A stretch of 55,362 nucleotides of DNA from Macrococcus capreoli (GCF_025628935.1 NZ_JAOTIS010000015.1:1-55362), one strand, 5' to 3'; counted from the stretch's first letter, positions 33,622 to 43,290 are shown. The notes: generated from the sequence alone by a model not told the origin. Numbers and translations are program-made.

Positions 33622-35037
33622 TTAATGTAATTCGTCTCGAAGTGCAAGTTCGCTTACAATTTGTTTATGACGTTTATCTGTTAAACGGTATAAGCATAAG
33701 AACAATACTAATGCGACTAAGCTTAAACCTGCTGGTAATAAGAAATACAGTGTTTTTAAACCTTGTAATGTACCTTCTGCTTGAGCAACGTTCGGTTTGT
33801 ATCCGATCATTGTTAACATCACACCTGGAATAAATCCAGCTAACGCTTGTGATACTTTACGAGTAAAGCTGTAACTTGAGTAAATAATACCTTCAGTTCT
33901 CACACCTGATTTCCATTGACCGTATTCAACAACGTCAGCGATAAATGCCCAAGTTACTGTGTTTGGAATCACTAAGAAGAATGCTGAACAGCCGTTTAAG
34001 ATTAAGAATAATGTCACGTTGTCACCTGAGAATAAGTAGTTCAATACTTCAAATGTAACGAAACCACCTAAACCGATTAACGCTGTTGTTTTCTTACCGA
34101 ATACTTTACTTAATTTTGTTGTTAAAAATAATGCTGGAATTAATACTGCAAAGTTCACTAAACTTACGATACCAACCAATGTTTCTTTACCTAATAAGTA
34201 TTGGAAGTAATACAATTGTGTTGATTGTTTTAAAAACATTGCTGTAATCGTTAATAATGTGTATGTTGCAAGTACTGCGAATGGTCCATTTTTCACTAAG
34301 TTGATAAATGCTTTCTTACCAACGCCATGTTCACCTTCAACTTTTTGTCTGACGACGACGTGACGCTCTTTAACACCACGTACACATAATAAGTGGAAGA
34401 TGACACCTGTTGCTGAAAGTGCACCAACAACAACTGGGAACCCAATTGCAGGATTATCAAAATGTTTCACTAAAGGAATTAACAATATACCTGTAACAAA
34501 AAGTGCTGACTGTGATCCGAAGTTACGGAATACTGATAATTGTGTACGGTCATCTGCGTTAAATGTCATTGATGCAGATAATGAACCGTAAGGAATATTA
34601 ACGAATGAATACGCTACGTTAAAAATTAAATATGTTGCAAATGCCCAAATGACTTTACCAGTATCGCTAAAGTCTGGTGATAAGAATGAAATCGTTGTTA
34701 ATATTGCAAGTGGTACTGTACCGTATAAAATAAATGGTCTAAATTTACCGAATTTACCAATTTTCGTTCTTGAGTCGACAAATGTACCAACACCTGTATC
34801 TACGAAGGCATCGAATATTTTTGCGACTAAGAAGATGATACCGCCGTATGCTGCTGAAATGCCTAAAACGTCAGTGTAAAACTTTAATAAGAAGATCATC
34901 CCTAAATCGAACATTAAGCCATTTCCGAAGTCACCAAATCCATAAGATAACTTCTCCATAAACTTTAATTTCGGTTCTTGAATATGATCAAAACTACTTT
35001 CTTTTCTTTCTTTAATTGCATCTAGGGTTTTTGCCAT
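33622..35037 (-). CDS. GPH-family glucuronide/uronate:cation symporter
   Basis: This 471-aa permease with about 12 helices belongs to the glycoside-pentoside-hexuronide family (UidB/YjmB/MelB type). The family signature is seen in 'DAFVDTGVGTFVDSRTKIGKFGKFRPFILYG' (about 74-104, split here by an internal loop). It should import glucuronides and/or free uronates with Na+ or H+. Since uidA has no signal peptide, uptake of intact glucuronides is required (inference). AGAGG precedes the start. Confidence 0.92.
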   Translation of the reverse strand: MAKTLDAIKERKESSFDHIQEPKLKFMEKLSYGFGDFGNGLMFDLGMIFLLKFYTDVLGISAAYGGIIFLVAKIFDAFVDTGVGTFVDSRTKIGKFGKFRPFILYGTVPLAILTTISFLSPDFSDTGKVIWAFATYLIFNVAYSFVNIPYGSLSASMTFNADDRTQLSVFRNFGSQSALFVTGILLIPLVKHFDNPAIGFPVVVGALSATGVIFHLLCVRGVKERHVVVRQKVEGEHGVGKKAFINLVKNGPFAVLATYTLLTITAMFLKQSTQLYYFQYLLGKETLVGIVSLVNFAVLIPALFLTTKLSKVFGKKTTALIGLGGFVTFEVLNYLFSGDNVTLFLILNGCSAFFLVIPNTVTWAFIADVVEYGQWKSGVRTEGIIYSSYSFTRKVSQALAGFIPGVMLTMIGYKPNVAQAEGTLQGLKTLYFLLPAGLSLVALVLFLCLYRLTDKRHKQIVSELALRDELH

Positions 35038-35053
35038 AATGAAAACCTCTTTC

Positions 35054-36061
35054 TCATCGATTAATTTCTTTATTGTTGTTTGAAATAGATCGAATTGTCT
35101 CTGGATGAATAAATTGATAATCTCCTCGAACAGTATGTTTGTAAATCATATTATTGATACCAAAATCAATGGTAGCTTGTAGGTCACTTTCACAAATCAG
35201 CTGATAAATCACACCAGCTGTGAATGCATCTCCAGTGCCAACTCGATCTAATATTTTTGTATCGTAACTTTTTGTTTCTAATATTTTATTGCCATCTGAT
35301 ATAAATCCTTGTAAGCGGTTACTTGAACTGTTAAAAATTTTTCTTTGGGTGTAAGCAATGTACTTCACATCATACGTTTCATGAATTTTTTTAAGAATCG
35401 GTTGCAATGTTTCTGGTGATTCAAATCTTGATAAATTGTCTTTTATTTCTTGACCATATGCATTGAGTAGCGTTACGGGTTCATATCCAAACAGAACATC
35501 AACATATGGCAAAAGTTTTGACATTTTCATTCTTGCATGATGAAAGTCCCATAAACTTGCACGATAGTTTAAGTCACAACTCACTGTAACGCCACGATTT
35601 TTTGCATATTTAAGTATTTTTTGTATCAATTGATAAAGTTGATCATTCACCGCACAACTGATACCTGTAAAGTGAAACCATGTAACGCCTTGGAATGCTT
35701 TTTCTAAATCAAAATCTTCTATAGTCAATGTGGAAAATACAGAATGATTTCGATCATATATCACTTTTGAAGGTCTGTATTCAAAACCTTCTTCAACAAA
35801 GTAACTACCAATTCGACCTTCTTTTTGGATGATTTCTGATGTATTGACATCATATTTTTTTAATTTTCGAATGGCTTTCTCACCGAAATCATTGTTAGGT
35901 AAACCGGTCATAAAGGATGTCTGTAAACCAAAGCCTGAAAGCATGATGGCAACATTGGCTTCAGCACCTCCAAAACTGATATTCAGTTGATTGGTTTCTC
36001 TTAACAATTGATGATCAGGTGCAGTTAAGCGCATCATGATTTCTCCGAAGGTTAAAAACAT
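35054..36061 (-). CDS. kdgK: 2-keto-3-deoxygluconate kinase
   Basis: This 335-aa PfkB-family sugar kinase has the N-terminal 'SFGGAEANVAIMLSGFG' and the C-terminal ATP/anion-hole motif 'DRVGTGDAFTAGVIYQL', whose Asp is the catalytic base. It phosphorylates 2-keto-3-deoxygluconate to KDPG, the substrate of the adjacent aldolase. It starts four bases after the kdgA stop, with AAGGGTGAT as ribosome-binding site. Confidence 0.93.
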   Translation of the reverse strand: MFLTFGEIMMRLTAPDHQLLRETNQLNISFGGAEANVAIMLSGFGLQTSFMTGLPNNDFGEKAIRKLKKYDVNTSEIIQKEGRIGSYFVEEGFEYRPSKVIYDRNHSVFSTLTIEDFDLEKAFQGVTWFHFTGISCAVNDQLYQLIQKILKYAKNRGVTVSCDLNYRASLWDFHHARMKMSKLLPYVDVLFGYEPVTLLNAYGQEIKDNLSRFESPETLQPILKKIHETYDVKYIAYTQRKIFNSSSNRLQGFISDGNKILETKSYDTKILDRVGTGDAFTAGVIYQLICESDLQATIDFGINNMIYKHTVRGDYQFIHPETIRSISNNNKEINR

Positions 36062-36065
36062 ATCA

Positions 36066-36704
36066 TCACCCTTTTATTTTTTCGTATTGTGCTACAAATC
36101 GTTTTGTATTTTCAATAATGATTTCATCTTTTCCGTCTTTTGCATCTTTTTGTAATGCACTACCAATGCCAATAGCAAATGCGCCATTGTTGTACCATTC
36201 ATGCATATTCTCAATAGATACACCACCTGATGGCATCAGTTCTACTTGAGGGATTGGTCCGTGCACATCTTTAATAAATGAAGCACCTAATAAGTTACCT
36301 GGGAATAATTTCACAACGTCTGCTCCTGTTTTTAATGCTTGTACAATTTCAGTCACAGAACCACAACCAGGTAAATAAGGAATCGCATTTAAGTTACAAA
36401 TGGTTGCAATCTCTTTATCAAAATGAGGTGAAACGATATATTTCGCACCACTTTGAATCGCGATACTTGCTGTTGTTGTATCCATTACCGTACCAGCGCC
36501 AATTAATAAACGCTGATCTTCTTTTTGATTGAAATATTGAATCACTGAAGCGGCATTAGGTGTTGTAAAAGTAATTTCAATATTATAAATGCCACCTTTA
36601 ATGATTTGTTCTATCATATCGATCGCATCTTGTTCACTTTTACCTCTGATGACCGCTACAAGATAATTTTGATGAAGTTGATTCAATATCGACATCTTTT
36701 TCAT
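36066..36704 (-). CDS. kdgA: KDPG aldolase
   Basis: This class I aldolase of about 212 aa splits 2-keto-3-deoxy-6-phosphogluconate into pyruvate and glyceraldehyde 3-phosphate. 'VIRGKSEQDAI', catalytic Glu in 'IEITFTTPNA', Schiff-base Lys in 'GADVVKLFPGN' and the phosphate loop 'MPSGGVSIEN' are all present. The ATG at 36704 has AGGAGG upstream; the longer frame from 36737 has none. It is the first gene of the seven-gene uronate operon. Confidence 0.95.
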   Translation of the reverse strand: MKKMSILNQLHQNYLVAVIRGKSEQDAIDMIEQIIKGGIYNIEITFTTPNAASVIQYFNQKEDQRLLIGAGTVMDTTTASIAIQSGAKYIVSPHFDKEIATICNLNAIPYLPGCGSVTEIVQALKTGADVVKLFPGNLLGASFIKDVHGPIPQVELMPSGGVSIENMHEWYNNGAFAIGIGSALQKDAKDGKDEIIIENTKRFVAQYEKIKG

Positions 36705-37083
36705 TCGTGTTCCTCCTTTTTGTTTTTTGTCTCCCAACTCAACCTCATTATAAAATTTACAAAGAATTCTTCAATTCTATTTTAAAAAGTTTGTGAAATA
36801 CGATTTTTTTATCCCATAAAAAAGAAAAAAGATTAGTTATGAAAACGCTTTAACAACGCCATTCATAGCTAACCTTAATATTTTTAATGGTTATTTAGTT
36901 TGTGAAATAAAATGAGTATATTCATTAAAAAAACGGTTTATTTTCATTAGTTTTTATAAAAATATTAAACTTTTTTGAAAAATATTATACATAATTGCTG
37001 AGTTTGTGAAAAAACGAACAAATATTTTTGATATTTCGTTGTTTACAAAATTTTGTTTGTCTATAATCAAGGTGTGATAAGGC
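36705..37083 (-). promoter_or_regulatory. Promoter region of the uronate operon with three repeated boxes
   Basis: No gene lies in these 379 bp. A minus-strand promoter TTGAAG (36769-36774), 16 bp, TATAAT (36747-36752) precedes kdgA. AGTTTGTGAAA occurs three times in the same orientation (36789-36799, 36897-36907, 37001-37011), the first directly upstream of the -35 box. A cre-like TGAAAACGCTTTAACA (36840-36855) lies inside an imperfect hairpin (TTAGTTATGA/TCATAGCTAA). A perfect palindrome ACAAAATTTTGT (37045-37056) follows the araC stop. Confidence 0.7.
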
Positions 37084-38295
37084 TTACATTTTTCCAATTT
37101 GTTTTTTAAATTGGAGTGGCGTCTGACCTGTGTATGTCTTAAAACACTTTGAAAAATAGCTCTGACTTTTGAATCCTACATATGAATAGACATCTGATAA
37201 AGGCATTGCAGTACGCTCTAAAAGTTCAATCGACTTCTTAATACGCATATGGTTGATGTAATCTGTTAAAGATTGCTTCGTTTCTGTATTGAATACTTTA
37301 GATAAATAAGTCTTAGATACTTTTGCGTAATCTGCCAACTCCTGCAATGTTAAAGATTTATCAAGGTTAAGTTCAATGTATTGGATGACTTTCGTTACTA
37401 TCGGCGAATGATCAAGTGCATGTGCGCGATTAGCAAGTTCTGTATATTCCAGGACAAGCGCTTTTGCAATATCATCCATTTGCGATGCATCGATGGTATC
37501 ATCAATCTTTCTAGCGTATCTTGCAGAAATTTCATCTATTACGAGCACATTAGCACCTGCTTTTTCTAGTGCTTTTCTCGAAAGTACATTTAAGATATTT
37601 GTCTTATAGCGTGCATTATTAATATCATTTTTTGCACGTTTGAGTCCTGAAACTAATAATTGTATTTCAGCGAGTAATTGATAAGCCATTTCAATGTCTC
37701 CCTTTTCAATGGCGATCAATAACTGATTTTCAATATTATATCGGTGCTCTACAAGAGATAATTCATATTCATATTGATACTTTTGGTGAGAAGTTTCTTC
37801 AATAACTCTATGAAATTTAAACGCAATTGCTTCAATATCAAATAATTGCTTCTTGCCAGTTATAAACTTAGTGGCTAATCTGCATAAAGTTAACGCTTTT
37901 TTATACTGGCAAAGCGGTATTTGTAATAAATATTGTTTTAGACTTAACAGCTTAGAAATATGTAAATTTGATGCTAGCAACATTTCATGACACATTTTTT
38001 CGCTTGGACGACTTTCAAGAAAAGGCCCGATGATGATGATGGATTGCTCAGATTTATGTTTAAACATTAAATATTGGACATCAAAATGATTTTTATAATG
38101 ATAAATCACTTGTGGACGCATCTCCTGGACAAATGTTTCAACATTTTCCTGGTACTGCTTTGATCTTGTATTGGTAAACGGCGTCGATAAACTGCGCTTT
38201 AACTTATTCATTTGATTCAGTTTAATTTCCTTCAGCTGAATACCTGCCAAATGAATAGCGTTTTCCTGCATGATTGAAACAGCATCGTACTTCAT
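37084..38295 (-). CDS. AraC-family regulator of the uronate operon
   Basis: This 403-aa protein has a helical N-terminal region of unknown fold (about 1-295) and a C-terminal AraC DNA-binding domain (about 305-403). The two helix-turn-helix motifs are 'LTLQELADYAKVSKTYLSKVF' and 'PLSDVYSYVGFKSQSYFSKCFKTYTGQTPLQFK'. It lies directly upstream of kdgA on the same strand and is the obvious activator (inference), with the repeated AGTTTGTGAAA boxes as candidate sites. GAGGTGAAA precedes the start. The N-terminal domain probably senses a pathway intermediate. Confidence 0.88.
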   Translation of the reverse strand: MKYDAVSIMQENAIHLAGIQLKEIKLNQMNKLKRSLSTPFTNTRSKQYQENVETFVQEMRPQVIYHYKNHFDVQYLMFKHKSEQSIIIIGPFLESRPSEKMCHEMLLASNLHISKLLSLKQYLLQIPLCQYKKALTLCRLATKFITGKKQLFDIEAIAFKFHRVIEETSHQKYQYEYELSLVEHRYNIENQLLIAIEKGDIEMAYQLLAEIQLLVSGLKRAKNDINNARYKTNILNVLSRKALEKAGANVLVIDEISARYARKIDDTIDASQMDDIAKALVLEYTELANRAHALDHSPIVTKVIQYIELNLDKSLTLQELADYAKVSKTYLSKVFNTETKQSLTDYINHMRIKKSIELLERTAMPLSDVYSYVGFKSQSYFSKCFKTYTGQTPLQFKKQIGKM

Positions 38296-38351
38296 TTGAT
38301 TTCACCTCACATCTATTGTACATGAATTTAAAATTGAAAGGATATGTAAAT

Positions 38352-39197
38352 ATGATTACTCAACTTAAAGACTATCAGCCTAAACATCCCTATCTCGTTT
38401 GTGTGGATTCTGATGGCTGTGCAATTGATACGATGAATATTAAGCACATAGAAGTATTCGGTCCAATGATTGTTAAAGAATGGGGATTAGAACAAAACGA
38501 ATCAGATATTCTTTCACGTTGGAATGCATTTAATTTATATGAAATTACACGCGGAATCAACCGCTTCAAAGGTTTAGAAAAAATGTTAACTGAACTTACA
38601 AAAGCCGGCATAACAATTGAAGGTTATGAAGCAATTAAACAATGGACGGACACAACAAATGAATTCTCAAATGAAAGTTTAATAAGAGAAATTGACAAGT
38701 ATCCACAAGCAATCGGATTACAAAAAGCTCTGAACTGGTCAAATGAAGTGAATACACGTATCAAAGCTTTACCTGATGCAACAATCTTTGGCAACGTTAA
38801 AGAAACACTAGCATATATCTCTAAATTTGCTGACATAGCAATTGTATCATCAGCTAACCTTGCAGCTGTACAACATGAATGGGAAATTAATGGTTTAACG
38901 CGTTATTTAACAGGTATGTTTGCTCAAGATGCTGGCACAAAAGTACATTGTTTAAACACTTTAAATAAACATTATGAAACAAAGCACATCATCATGCTTG
39001 GTGATGCACTCGGTGATTATGAAGCAGCACATCAAAATGATATCTTCTTCTACCCTATACTTGCTAATCATGAAGGTGAATCATGGTATGCATTTCAAAC
39101 AACATATTTCGAGCGATTTATGAATAACGATTTAAATAACGAAGATCAAACAAACTTACTTGACCAATTCAAATCAAACTTAAATGGAGGACAATAA
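38352..39197 (+). CDS. HAD-family hydrolase
   Basis: This protein of about 281 aa has HAD motif I in 'VCVDSDGCAIDTM' (about 16-28), a helical cap, motif II Ser-Ser in 'IVSSANLAAV' and motif IV in 'MLGDALGDYEAAHQ'. It should be a phosphatase for a small sugar phosphate or related compound. AAAGGA precedes the ATG at 38352. It is divergent from the AraC gene with only 56 bp between the starts. It is followed after two bases by a GH3 glycosidase, so the two act together, perhaps on a phosphorylated sugar released from a glycoside (inference). Confidence 0.85.
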   Translation: MITQLKDYQPKHPYLVCVDSDGCAIDTMNIKHIEVFGPMIVKEWGLEQNESDILSRWNAFNLYEITRGINRFKGLEKMLTELTKAGITIEGYEAIKQWTDTTNEFSNESLIREIDKYPQAIGLQKALNWSNEVNTRIKALPDATIFGNVKETLAYISKFADIAIVSSANLAAVQHEWEINGLTRYLTGMFAQDAGTKVHCLNTLNKHYETKHIIMLGDALGDYEAAHQNDIFFYPILANHEGESWYAFQTTYFERFMNNDLNNEDQTNLLDQFKSNLNGGQ

Positions 39198-39199
39198 TC

Positions 39200-40924
39200 A
39201 TGGCATTAGTAGACTTAAAAGCAAAACCATATCATTTAAACGATAATCAAATCCAGTGGGTAGAACAAACATTAGCTGATTTAACAGACGAAGAAAAAAT
39301 TGGACAATTATTCTTTAACTTATTCATGTTAAACGGTAAAGATTACAACAATACCAATCTAACTAATCAAGATATTCTTAAACAATATCATATCGGTGGT
39401 GCGCGCTATGAAGGCGGGACTAAAGAAGATGTCCAAAAATTATTAAATGAATTACAACAACATAGTAAAGTGCCTGTCCTTGTTGCGGCGAACTGTGACT
39501 CTGGTGGTAATGGTGCATGTAAAGATGGTACGTATATTGCAAGTGCAGCGCAATGTGAAGCAGCACAAAATACACGCGTTGCATATAATGCAGGATTAGT
39601 CGCTGCACGTGAATCAAGTGCACTTGGTGTTCATATTAACTTTGATCCTTGTGTAGATATCTTAAAGAATTGGCGTAACACAATCGTTAATACACGTGCA
39701 TATGGTACAAACGCAGAAACAGTAATTAAATATACTAATGCGTATATCGATGGCTTTAACGCAGAACGCGATATGATTACATGTATTAAACATTTCCCGG
39801 GTGATGGCACAGAAGAACGCGACCAACACTTAGTGCTAGGTGTGAATGAGTTAAGTGTAGAAGAATGGAATAATAGTTTCCGTAAAGTATATGAGAATCA
39901 TATTGAACGTGGCGTTCAAATGATGATGGCCGGTCATATTGCATTACCTGAATATCAAAAGCAAATCAATCCTAATTTAAAAGATAAAGATATACTGCCT
40001 GCAACTTTATCGAAAGAACTCATTACTGATTTATTAAAAGATCAACTTAACTTTAATGGTCTAGTTGTAACAGATGCCTCTCATATGCTTGGAATGACTG
40101 CAGCAATGCGCCGTGAGGATTATGTACCCCTTGCGATTGCCGCAGGTTGTGACATGTTTTTATTCTTTAATGATCTTGAAGAAGACTTCAATTTTATGTT
40201 AAACGGTTATAAAAATGGCGTGATTACTGAAGAACGTTTAAATGATGCAGTAAGACGTATTTTAGGATTAAAAGCACAACTTAATCTGCACGTAAGACAA
40301 GCAGAAGGTACTCTTCTGATGCCAGAATCAGCTTTAGATATTATCGGTCAACAAGAACATTTAGAGATGCAAAAAGAAGCGGCTGATTTAGGTATTACGC
40401 TCGTTAAAAATACGTTAGATGAATTACCAATCACGCCAGAAAAGCACAAACGTATTCGATTATATATGATTGAAAACAGTGAAAAAGACGGCATTTATCA
40501 GTCAGATAGTAAAGTAACTCAAAATATCATTACTGAGTTAGAATCACGTGGCTTTGAAGTGACATTGAATGATGGCTCTACACGTGTTAAAGGGAAAACA
40601 TTAGATTATCGTAAAGACGTAGATGCAGCAATTGTTATTGCAAATATTGTAGGCTATGCAGCTCAAAACAACTATCGTATTCAGTGGTCTACAGCAATGA
40701 GTAATGAAATTCCTTGGTTCGTGTATGAGGTACCAACTGTATTCGCATCACTAAACTTCACAACGCACTTGCACGATGCAACGATGGTAAAAGCGTATAT
40801 TAACGCATATCATTCAAATCCAACGACGATTAAATCATTAGTAGATAAAATTACTGGAGTAAGTGAATTCAAAGGTGTACCAAATGAGAATGTCTGGACA
40901 GATAAATGGCAGGCAAAATTGTAA
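39200..40924 (+). CDS. Cytosolic GH3 glycoside hydrolase
   Basis: This 574-aa enzyme has the GH3 TIM-barrel domain (about 20-365) with 'KHFPGDGTEERDQH' (197-210), a NagZ-like form of the K-H-F-P-G-H-G-x4-D-x-H motif in which the first loop His is Asp. H210 keeps the position of the NagZ acid/base His. The nucleophile is D292 in 'VVTDASHMLGM'. The C-terminal 200 residues form a second alpha/beta domain. There is no signal peptide. It could be a beta-N-acetylhexosaminidase, phosphorylase or beta-glucosidase. AGGAG precedes the start, and the gene is coupled to the HAD gene. Confidence 0.88.
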   Translation: MALVDLKAKPYHLNDNQIQWVEQTLADLTDEEKIGQLFFNLFMLNGKDYNNTNLTNQDILKQYHIGGARYEGGTKEDVQKLLNELQQHSKVPVLVAANCDSGGNGACKDGTYIASAAQCEAAQNTRVAYNAGLVAARESSALGVHINFDPCVDILKNWRNTIVNTRAYGTNAETVIKYTNAYIDGFNAERDMITCIKHFPGDGTEERDQHLVLGVNELSVEEWNNSFRKVYENHIERGVQMMMAGHIALPEYQKQINPNLKDKDILPATLSKELITDLLKDQLNFNGLVVTDASHMLGMTAAMRREDYVPLAIAAGCDMFLFFNDLEEDFNFMLNGYKNGVITEERLNDAVRRILGLKAQLNLHVRQAEGTLLMPESALDIIGQQEHLEMQKEAADLGITLVKNTLDELPITPEKHKRIRLYMIENSEKDGIYQSDSKVTQNIITELESRGFEVTLNDGSTRVKGKTLDYRKDVDAAIVIANIVGYAAQNNYRIQWSTAMSNEIPWFVYEVPTVFASLNFTTHLHDATMVKAYINAYHSNPTTIKSLVDKITGVSEFKGVPNENVWTDKWQAKL

Positions 40925-40945
40925 AAATATGAATCTAAAAATGAA

Positions 40946-40985
40946 GGCTCAAGACAACGTTTTTTATGTCTTGAGTCTTTTATGT
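40946..40985 (+). terminator. Terminator of the HAD-GH3 operon
   Basis: GGCTCAAGACA (40946-40956) pairs with TGTCTTGAGTC (40967-40977), followed by a T-rich tract. Confidence 0.85.
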
Positions 40986-41027
40986 TATTTATTGATATAA
41001 TAATCTAAAAAAAGAATGAGTGATGAT

Positions 41028-43253
41028 ATGAAACATTATCAAATACGATTTAACCAACATACCGACAATGCTTTAACAAAGACGAAAGGTCTCTCTTTTC
41101 TTTTTGTATTAAATGGCACTTTAGAATGTAGTATTAATAAACAACATCATCATATCAACAGTGGTGACATCATTTTATTAAATCATGACGATACATTATT
41201 AATCAATCATATTAGTGGTAATTATATGCAGTTTGATATTTCACCACAGTTATTAGATAACGTTATCGATAATCCAGCTGCGTTTGATTTACAGCCGAAT
41301 CACAATACCGTACCCATAATTAAAAATGCATTAGCGAAAATAGGAATTGTTTATTTAAGAAAAAGTCAGTACTACAAATTATTTATCGAACAAGAAATCA
41401 TGTCACTATTAATGTTACTCATTAAGTATGTACCGAAAAAACAACAAGATATGCGCTTTACATCTGATCATGATGTGCGCCTGGAACGTGTATGCCGATT
41501 TATTGAAAGGCATTACGCTCAACCAATTACGTTACAAGACATGGCTGATTTCGTTGAACTTTCACCTGCTTACTTATCTAAATTATTTACGAGAAAGATG
41601 AATATGGGTTTCAACCAATTCGTTAACGACGTCCGCTTAGAACATGTCATGCAAGACTTAATTCACACGGATGATACAATGATTGACATTGCACTCCAAA
41701 ATGGATTCACCAATGCAGCATTGCTGTCTAGAACATTTAAGAAACAAACAGGCATTTCTCCAAGTGAATATCGAAAGCAACATCAACAGCCAGTAACACG
41801 TATAACAACTCATAACATTTCTAAGCGTGAATTAATCATTCGCTTATCTCCATTTGTCATCAATGATGAGCGACAATTCATTGAAACACCTGAAATCGGA
41901 AGAAATATCGATATTACATTCTCCAATAATCATGATATGATTCATCAATTCAATCATATTATTCAAATTGGAGATATGGATGCCCTTCTCTCCGAACAAG
42001 TACAGCAACAATTAATAACGTGTCAGAAAGAAATCGGAATAACACATGTGCTGGTCAAAGATGTGATTGAAAGTCCGAATTTAATTTCAGAAGAAGTTTC
42101 TACAGATGAACGTATCTCAAATTTACAGCGATATAATAAAGTCGATGCCTGTCTTGATTTCTTAACACGTCACAATATAGGATTGATACTTACGATAAAT
42201 CCTATTCAAGATGATGAAACATATATTAAACATCTTTCAGATTTCTTAAAGCATGTCACAATGCGTATGGATGCGCATGAAGATATTAACATTAAGCTAT
42301 ATGTCAAATATTTAAATATGAAACGCTACAAGCAAATTATTCAACGTGTTTCTATATTTATACCCAACATAAAAGTATTGATCCATTTAAATGTCGATGC
42401 GCCTGGAGATACGATGGACATGATTCAGTACGATGAACATATTGAACAAGTAGTATTTGATGCCAATCAAAATGATATTATCAATTACGAAGCTACAGAT
42501 GATGCTGTATTCGAGCATGCAAAACATCATATTGTAGACAAGACGAAGAAAGTCCAAGCATTTTTAGCGCACCATCGCATCCAGAAGTCTTTAGTACTCT
42601 TGAACTGGAATACATTAACCGGAGATACACATTTAACAAATGGAGAATACTTCAGAGGTGGCATAATATTTGAACAGTTTCTTCAACTAAACAAAATGAT
42701 TGGTACAATCGGTTATTGGCTCAATTATGATTTACACACGCATCATGCGATCAATGAGAAAGAATATATGAATAGCATCGAGTTGTTCCATCAATATAAC
42801 GGCAAACGTCCAGCATTCTTTACGAGTCATCTCTTTAAAAAATTACTACCCAATATTTTATACCATTTCGAAAATTGTATTGTTGTGGGTGCACCGCATC
42901 ACTTCCAGATCATTGTATATGATGTAGAACATTTCAATCCGTATCTTACATTAAATACAGTACTCCCTTTCCTTGATAATAAGGAAGTCACACTTAAAGT
43001 GAATGACTTATTATCAGGGACATATCGTATTAAACATTACACTCTTGATAAAGAACACGGGGCACTTTATCAAGTATGGCAGTCATACAACACACAAAGT
43101 GGTATTGATGCAGAATCAATTGAATATATCAATCGCGTTTCGTATCCGGAATTACGTGTCAGTGATCAAACAGTCCAAAAAGATTTTGAATATAATCTTA
43201 AACTGTTAACGAATGCGATACACTTAATTGATGTGAAACGCTATATCGAATAG
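41028..43253 (+). CDS. Giant AraC-family regulator (Rbf/Rsp-like)
   Basis: This regulator of about 741 aa has an N-terminal cupin-like sensor (about 1-110), an AraC DNA-binding domain in the middle (about 150-250; 'ITLQDMADFVELSPAYLSKLF', 'IDIALQNGFTNAALLSRTFKKQTGISPSEYRK') and a long C-terminal region of about 480 aa. That region reads like a TIM-barrel glycosidase-type sensor ('LNWNTLTGDTHLTNGEYFRGG'). This layout and size match staphylococcal Rbf and Rsp, biofilm and surface regulators of about 700-720 aa. GAGTGAT before the ATG at 41028 is a slightly better site than that for 41016. Target genes here are unknown. Confidence 0.85.
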   Translation: MKHYQIRFNQHTDNALTKTKGLSFLFVLNGTLECSINKQHHHINSGDIILLNHDDTLLINHISGNYMQFDISPQLLDNVIDNPAAFDLQPNHNTVPIIKNALAKIGIVYLRKSQYYKLFIEQEIMSLLMLLIKYVPKKQQDMRFTSDHDVRLERVCRFIERHYAQPITLQDMADFVELSPAYLSKLFTRKMNMGFNQFVNDVRLEHVMQDLIHTDDTMIDIALQNGFTNAALLSRTFKKQTGISPSEYRKQHQQPVTRITTHNISKRELIIRLSPFVINDERQFIETPEIGRNIDITFSNNHDMIHQFNHIIQIGDMDALLSEQVQQQLITCQKEIGITHVLVKDVIESPNLISEEVSTDERISNLQRYNKVDACLDFLTRHNIGLILTINPIQDDETYIKHLSDFLKHVTMRMDAHEDINIKLYVKYLNMKRYKQIIQRVSIFIPNIKVLIHLNVDAPGDTMDMIQYDEHIEQVVFDANQNDIINYEATDDAVFEHAKHHIVDKTKKVQAFLAHHRIQKSLVLLNWNTLTGDTHLTNGEYFRGGIIFEQFLQLNKMIGTIGYWLNYDLHTHHAINEKEYMNSIELFHQYNGKRPAFFTSHLFKKLLPNILYHFENCIVVGAPHHFQIIVYDVEHFNPYLTLNTVLPFLDNKEVTLKVNDLLSGTYRIKHYTLDKEHGALYQVWQSYNTQSGIDAESIEYINRVSYPELRVSDQTVQKDFEYNLKLLTNAIHLIDVKRYIE

Positions 43254-43290
43254 GACAAAAATAGTTTATCTATTTTTGTCCTATTCTTAT
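43249..43290 (+). terminator. Terminator of the giant AraC gene
   Basis: AATAGGACAAAAATAG (43249-43264) pairs perfectly with CTATTTTTGTCCTATT (43270-43285). The stop codon is inside the stem. Confidence 0.85.

Noticed and set aside
36789-37012. AGTTTGTGAAA boxes as Rex sites
   Set aside because: They contain the TTGTGAA half-site, but no TTCACAA partner at the required spacing in any of the three copies.
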